NCBI GenBank assembly: GCA_015520985.1
Contig: WAOY01000049.1
Coordinates: forward strand, 1 to 9,240
Direction of reading: 5' to 3'
DNA from: DHVE2 group archaeon
GTDB lineage: Archaea; Thermoplasmatota; Thermoplasmata; Thermoplasmatales; Aciduliprofundaceae
DNA length: 9,240 nt
Shown: positions 5,591 through 9,240 of the stretch, in pieces
Layout of the letters: each line of letters opens with the position of its first letter
How positions within the stretch are numbered: position 1 is the first letter of the stretch
Notes under the pieces: generated by a model
What the model was told of the DNA's origin: nothing
The model's database searches: none
What the model saw: only the letters and a program-made list of their open reading frames with translations
Made by a program: the position numbers and the translations under genes

Positions 5591-6739
5591 GTGAAAAAGA
5601 AGTTCGTGTACGGCGCTATTATACTCATACCGCTTCTCGGCGGCACGGCGGCCAGGCTTCTGCGCGTGATAATCGCCTTCACCCTCAGGGACCTCGGGGT
5701 GTCCGTCTTCGAGATAACCGTCCTTTCCGCCACGTACATGCTCACCCGTGCACTGTTTTCCCCGGTGGTGGGCCACTGGGCTGACAGGGGTGCGAAGAGG
5801 CACTTACTCGTCCTGATAGGGTTCCTGGGGCTCCTCGTGGACAGTCAGCTGTACTTGCTCCTCCCCTACTTCGGCATACTCGCGCTTCGCGCCCTGGACG
5901 GGTTCTTCGGTGCCATGGTTTGGCCCACGATGCAGGCGCTGGTGCACTTCTCCTCCCCAAAAAGCATGAGGGCGAGGATAATGAGCGGTTACTTCGTAAT
6001 GGGCTCCCTTGGGATGTCCCTTGGGTACCTCCTCTACTCCTACCTCGCCGGGGAGATCGTAAGGGCAATAGTGCTCCTGGCCATCGTATACGCCCTGGAG
6101 GTGGTTCTTTCGCTTGCATTCAGGGAAGTTAACGGCGAGGCGCAGGAGAGGAAAAAAGAGGCAAAAGATAGACTGGGGATCTCGCTTTTTTACCTGGCTC
6201 TATTCTTCGGTATGTACATGTCCCTGGGGAACGAGGTGCTGCTCTTCTACCTAGCCGAGACCATGGGCCTCGGAAGGGTATACGCAACGATGATCCTCTT
6301 CGCATCGGGCGTGGCTGCACTCCTAGGGAGCCTAGCCCTGGGCCAGGCCGCCGACAAAAGAGGGTTTCGCTTCTCCCTCATTCTCCTGGGCATTATGGCC
6401 CCCGTTGCTTCCCTCCTCATATCCGTGAACTACGTGCCCATCGCAATCGCGGGCACGGTGCTCTTCTTTGTGGCTGGAAGGGGATTCATGCCCATATCGC
6501 GAAGTTTCACCGCATCGGAGAGCAGGAAGATAGGGACCTCCCTCGGCTACGTGAACCTGGCCTCCAACATGGGCTCCGTCGTGGCGCTCCTCCTCGGGGG
6601 TGCCTTCCTGGATTACGCGGAGCACGTAACGATCGGAGTTTTCAACCTAGCCGCGGCTAGTTTCGTGGTGATAGGCGCCGCGATACTCGTCACCACTCTC
6701 TGGTTTGAGAGGCAATTCTTCCGAGGTAGTCCCGGATAA
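5591..6739 (+). CDS. Major facilitator superfamily transporter, substrate unknown
   Basis: 382 residues with about twelve membrane helices in two halves split by a charged cytoplasmic loop (about 176-193, REVNGEAQERKKEAKDR). The MFS motif A is clear in loop 2-3 (G61-H-W-A-D65-R-G-A-K-R70), and a degenerate copy (GQAADKRGFRF) lies at the matching place in the second half. Length is normal for a 12-helix MFS member. Arg22 and Arg25 in helix 1 are unusual charges in a membrane segment and might bind an anionic substrate or a proton; this is speculative. Drug or metabolite export is common for this type but cannot be assigned. GTG 5591 is the most plausible start: it begins with KKK, no ATG lies in frame nearby upstream, and a TATA-like box is 20 bases before. 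The gene runs 50 bp into the convergent phosphopantothenate synthetase gene. Confidence 0.9.
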   Translation: MKKKFVYGAIILIPLLGGTAARLLRVIIAFTLRDLGVSVFEITVLSATYMLTRALFSPVVGHWADRGAKRHLLVLIGFLGLLVDSQLYLLLPYFGILALRALDGFFGAMVWPTMQALVHFSSPKSMRARIMSGYFVMGSLGMSLGYLLYSYLAGEIVRAIVLLAIVYALEVVLSLAFREVNGEAQERKKEAKDRLGISLFYLALFFGMYMSLGNEVLLFYLAETMGLGRVYATMILFASGVAALLGSLALGQAADKRGFRFSLILLGIMAPVASLLISVNYVPIAIAGTVLFFVAGRGFMPISRSFTASESRKIGTSLGYVNLASNMGSVVALLLGGAFLDYAEHVTIGVFNLAAASFVVIGAAILVTTLWFERQFFRGSPG

Positions 6740-7451
6740 AGAGTATGGCCTCCGATAGAACGGCACCGTTGTCGTACCCGTCAAGAATTTTCCGCGCTTC
6801 CTCCCTGCTCATCTCCGATGCAATCTCCCTCATGTTCCTCAGGGCCCTGGTTATCTCGTCCACCACGGTTACGTCGGCGGTCCTGGCGGTCCTGGACAGC
6901 GGGTTGAGGTCCACGGTCACCACGAACTTCCCCATGTCCCTTAGGGCCTTCGTCCTGTCACCGTCCTCCAAAGGAACGAGGACAACGTCGGCGGAGAATA
7001 TGCCCTCTGACGTGCACAGGGCCCTGGCGTGGTCAAGTCCCGGTATTCGGGCATCCGGATTCTCTCCCAGCACCTCAACGCCCCGGGACCTGAAGAGATC
7101 CGCGATCCTCCTAACCCTATCCTCGGTGCGGTAGAACAGGTTCACCTCTATCTTCATGCCCAGCGCCTCTGCGAGGGATATCACATCGTCAACGGCGAGG
7201 GCGGCCACGTTGCCATTTACGGAAAAAACCGGGTTCTCCGCAAGCATTATGGCTGCCACGGCAGCCTTCTCCGCCTTCAGACCGAACTCACGCGTCTTCT
7301 CACCGATGAGGTAATCGAAGGCCTCGCCACGTCCATGGGCTATGAGCCCAGCGTGGGCAACGATGCCCTTTTTGAATCCCTCTATGATCCTCTCCCTCTT
7401 CAGAAGAGACTGGTACCTGGGATGGCTCGGGGGAATGCTGAACCCGGACAT
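6690..7451 (-). CDS. 4-phosphopantoate--beta-alanine ligase (archaeal phosphopantothenate synthetase)
   Basis: 253 residues, the usual length for the archaeal COG1701 family. It joins 4-phosphopantoate to beta-alanine with ATP, giving 4-phosphopantothenate for coenzyme A; archaea use it with pantoate kinase in place of the bacterial PanC/PanK route. Family blocks are plain: IPPSHPRYQSL (6-16), GLIAHGRGEAFDYLIGE (35-51), NPVFSVNGNVAAL (73-85), and the central IEVNLFYRTEDR with LVPLEDGDRTKAL. Pantoate kinase, often a neighbour, is not in this window. The gene follows the DHH nuclease gene by 14 bases and is probably co-transcribed. Its ATG lacks a clear Shine-Dalgarno sequence, but the SHPRY block so close to the N-terminus fits this start. 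Its last 50 bases overlap the transporter gene tail to tail. Confidence 0.93.
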   Translation of the reverse strand: MSGFSIPPSHPRYQSLLKRERIIEGFKKGIVAHAGLIAHGRGEAFDYLIGEKTREFGLKAEKAAVAAIMLAENPVFSVNGNVAALAVDDVISLAEALGMKIEVNLFYRTEDRVRRIADLFRSRGVEVLGENPDARIPGLDHARALCTSEGIFSADVVLVPLEDGDRTKALRDMGKFVVTVDLNPLSRTARTADVTVVDEITRALRNMREIASEMSREEARKILDGYDNGAVLSEAILFIRDYLGRIASQTREW

Positions 7452-7465
7452 GGAGGGACCATGGG

Positions 7466-8737
7466 CTACCTGGATAAACTTCTTTCTATCTCCGCGTTCA
7501 CCTTCTCAACGAACTCCTCCTCCCTGCCCCTGGGGATAGTCGCGCCGGCGGCCATGCGATGTCCCCCACCGTGGCCCCCGAGTTCCTCCGCGACCCTGCG
7601 CATCACGTCGCCCAGGTCCACGTGGTCCATAATGCTCCGGTGCGCCCTGGCGGAAACGCTCGTAACCTCGCCCATGTGCATGGCGAGCGTGACCTTCTTT
7701 GGATCGAGGAGGTGCATGGTAGCTATGGTGGCCACGGTGCTGGCCAGGTACGATGAGCGGGCGTAGTAGAACTGCACGTGTTCCCTCTCAATGAGGTTTT
7801 CCAGCATGCGGTACAGTTCCTCTATAACCTGCGACCGGTATTCTCTCCGCAGGACCTCCATCCTGTCAAAGCTCTCCTCCTCTCCCAGGATGTACGCCAT
7901 GGCGACGCTCTGGTTGTCCGTCCTGCACGCGGAGTCTATGAGCTCGGTGAGGTATCTGACGCTACCCTCCACCTGAAAATCAAGGTCAACTATGTGCTTG
8001 CCCGCATCGGGGATCTTGCTGTTCCGCACCAGGTTAAGGGCGAGGTACGACCCCAGGCGGGTCTTTTCATCCGGGTCAAGGGTATCCACGTTCCTTGTGG
8101 GGTTTATCCCTATGCGCTCCAGCATCCGGTGCACTCCTTCCCTGTTGCCGGAAAGCCCGGGGTAGAATGGCTCGATTGAGTAGAACACGGCGTCTCCCAC
8201 CTCACCGAAGAGGGGGAGGTCAAACTCCATCCTCACGTCAAGGAGTTCAACGAGTTTCCTGTTAAGGCCCACCGGGCCATCCCGGGGGAGGTACTGCTTG
8301 TCCCCCAGGATCCCAGCGAGGAAGCACCTCGCGTATTTTCTGTCCGATGCAAGTATGTAGGCCATGGTTGTCGCGGTTGCCTCTATGGAGCCATCGTAGC
8401 CAAAGAGGTGTGGATTGATGTGTATAACCTCATCACTGTCACCGGGGGGCTTGTGGTGATCGAGGATGAGAACATCGCCTTTAAGTTCGTTGACCAGGGA
8501 TGAGCCGAGATCAGTTAAAATTATGGGCTCGCCCTTCTCCGCCTCCCTCAGGATAAAATCCCTGTCGGCGTTCCTGAGGAAGGATATGTGGAACCTCTTC
8601 CCCATATCGAGAAGTTTGGACGCCACGATGCCCGCGGAGCAGACACCGTCGACGTCGTAATGAGTTAAGATTCTGAAATGCTCCCCCTCCTCCAGGAACT
8701 TCCTGCCCCTCTCTAAACGGGAGTCAAGGGAAGACAT
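7466..8737 (-). CDS. Archaeal RecJ-like DHH-family phosphoesterase/exonuclease
   Basis: 423 residues. The DHH domain has all catalytic motifs: H26-x-D28-x-D30-G (THYDVDG), D76 (LTDLGSS), D93-H94-H95 (ILDHHK) and D146 (GILGDK). The C-terminal DHHA1 domain ends with GGHGGGHRMAAGA (about 387-399), the substrate-binding glycine/histidine loop. Archaeal RecJ homologues degrade single-stranded DNA or RNA 5' or 3' ends depending on type, and some (GAN, Cdc45-like) bind GINS in the replisome. With intact metal ligands this copy should be an active Mn2+-dependent nuclease; polarity and GINS binding cannot be told here. ATG 8737 shares a base with the uS15 stop (TGATG) and follows GGTGAGG at very short spacing, so translation is probably coupled. 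A GTG one codon upstream is also in frame. I recall rps15 next to a recJ-like gene in several archaea. Confidence 0.93.
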   Translation of the reverse strand: MSSLDSRLERGRKFLEEGEHFRILTHYDVDGVCSAGIVASKLLDMGKRFHISFLRNADRDFILREAEKGEPIILTDLGSSLVNELKGDVLILDHHKPPGDSDEVIHINPHLFGYDGSIEATATTMAYILASDRKYARCFLAGILGDKQYLPRDGPVGLNRKLVELLDVRMEFDLPLFGEVGDAVFYSIEPFYPGLSGNREGVHRMLERIGINPTRNVDTLDPDEKTRLGSYLALNLVRNSKIPDAGKHIVDLDFQVEGSVRYLTELIDSACRTDNQSVAMAYILGEEESFDRMEVLRREYRSQVIEELYRMLENLIEREHVQFYYARSSYLASTVATIATMHLLDPKKVTLAMHMGEVTSVSARAHRSIMDHVDLGDVMRRVAEELGGHGGGHRMAAGATIPRGREEEFVEKVNAEIERSLSR

Positions 8738-9192
8738 CACCTCACCAGAAGCTCAGCCTCTTTTATGCTGTACTTCCAGTCCTCCGGAAGCTTTCCGACC
8801 CTCTTGTAGTACTTTATGAGCCTCCTGATCTTCGCCTCAACCAGCTGCAGTCCACGCTTATTACCAAGGTCCTTGGGGTGGTTCTGGAGGTGATTGTTTA
8901 TGCGCACAGCCTTGCGCATCAATGCCATGAGATCTTCGGGTATCTGGGGCGCGAGATTGTTCTCCGCGAGGATGCGCCCTATGCTCTTACCCGTCATGAA
9001 CTTCACGTCAGGAACGCCGTACTGATCCCTGAGAATGGTGCCTATCATGGCCTGGGAGTGCCCCTCCTTTGCAAGCTCGATGACCTTCGCCACTATCTCC
9101 TCCTCGCTCAGGGGCACCCAGTCGGGCTTGTCGGTCCTCAGGGGGCGATGAGATCCTGATTTTCCTCTCCTTCTAGCGTGAATCCTTCCCAT
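8737..9192 (-). CDS. rps15: 30S ribosomal protein uS15, archaeal type
   Basis: 151 residues. The archaeal/eukaryotic form has an N-terminal extension absent from the ~89-residue bacterial S15; it is seen here as [17 protein letters not shown]... followed by the helical segment around [38 protein letters not shown]. The conserved 16S rRNA-binding core occupies the C-terminal half ([30 protein letters not shown]). The protein binds the central domain of 16S rRNA early in small-subunit assembly. ATG 9192 follows AGGTG (with a 7-base spacer) and a TATA-like box further up, so it appears to head the operon with the DHH nuclease and phosphopantothenate synthetase. The length and the [14 protein letters not shown] start are as expected for the family. 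Confidence 0.97.
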   Translation of the reverse strand: MGRIHARRRGKSGSHRPLRTDKPDWVPLSEEEIVAKVIELAKEGHSQAMIGTILRDQYGVPDVKFMTGKSIGRILAENNLAPQIPEDLMALMRKAVRINNHLQNHPKDLGNKRGLQLVEAKIRRLIKYYKRVGKLPEDWKYSIKEAELLVR

Positions 9193-9225
9193 GCATCTTC
9201 ACCTACGGCGTTTAATAGCAACAAA

Positions 9226-9233
9226 TACTTAAA
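9226..9233 (-). promoter_or_regulatory. TATA-like element of the rps15 operon
   Basis: On the minus strand this reads TTTAAGTA, in the AT-rich region at the window edge. Initiation about 26 bases downstream, near 9203, would leave a leader of about ten bases carrying the AGGTG ribosome-binding site before ATG 9192. The upstream BRE region is only partly inside the window. Confidence 0.5.
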
Positions 9234-9240
9234 TCTTACC

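Noticed and set aside
7029..7766. Plus-strand open frame of 245 codons across the phosphopantothenate synthetase and DHH nuclease genes
   Set aside because: It crosses the junction of two conserved minus-strand genes and shows no domain; a shadow frame.
1..9240. Mobile elements, CRISPR arrays, tRNA or rRNA genes
   Set aside because: I found no terminal inverted repeats, transposase-like proteins, regularly spaced repeats or tRNA-like cloverleaf sequence on either strand.

Overview
The window reads as archaeal chromosome, most likely from a euryarchaeal or Thermoplasmatota-type anaerobe. Three observations support this. The proteins are archaeal in type: uS15 with the archaeal/eukaryotic N-terminal extension, an archaeal DHH/RecJ-like nuclease, archaeal phosphopantothenate synthetase and NikR. 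Ribosome-binding sites are of the GGTG/GAGGTGA kind. TATA-like boxes lie at leaderless-type distances from start codons. AGG/AGA arginine codons and ATA isoleucine codons are frequent. I cannot name the species. Coding density is very high, most neighbours overlap or nearly touch, and no stretch of 300 bases lacks a gene. I see no mobile element, CRISPR array, tRNA or rRNA.

Layout. (1) Bases 1-2898, plus strand: a tight four-gene operon for a membrane-bound, biotin-dependent, sodium-pumping decarboxylase. It holds the 3' part of the carboxyltransferase alpha subunit, an OadG-like small subunit with an unusual exported N-terminal domain, the biotin carrier, and the ion-translocating beta subunit. 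Together they would decarboxylate a carboxylated acyl-CoA (most likely methylmalonyl-CoA) and use the free energy to export Na+. (2) Bases 2895-4014: a cluster of three GTAACAC/GTGTTAC half-sites, then two small three-helix membrane proteins of unknown function carrying His/Glu motifs, converging on a NikR-type nickel regulator with all four nickel ligands. The half-site sequence resembles the NikR box I recall from some bacteria. A nickel-responsive circuit controlling the two membrane proteins is therefore the most attractive hypothesis here. (3) Bases 4015-6739, plus strand: a small metallophosphoesterase divergent from nikR, a coiled-coil zinc-ribbon protein preceded by a perfect 17-bp palindrome, and a major-facilitator transporter that appears to start at a leaderless GTG. 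(4) Bases 6690-9240, minus strand: an apparent operon transcribed from the right edge, rps15 - recJ-like DHH nuclease - 4-phosphopantoate--beta-alanine ligase. It joins translation, DNA/RNA metabolism and coenzyme A synthesis, and its last gene overlaps the transporter tail to tail by 50 bp.

The firmest calls are the decarboxylase subunits, NikR, uS15, the DHH nuclease and phosphopantothenate synthetase. The weakest are the roles of the two small membrane proteins, the zinc-ribbon protein and the transporter substrate. All regulatory sites are inferred from sequence only.
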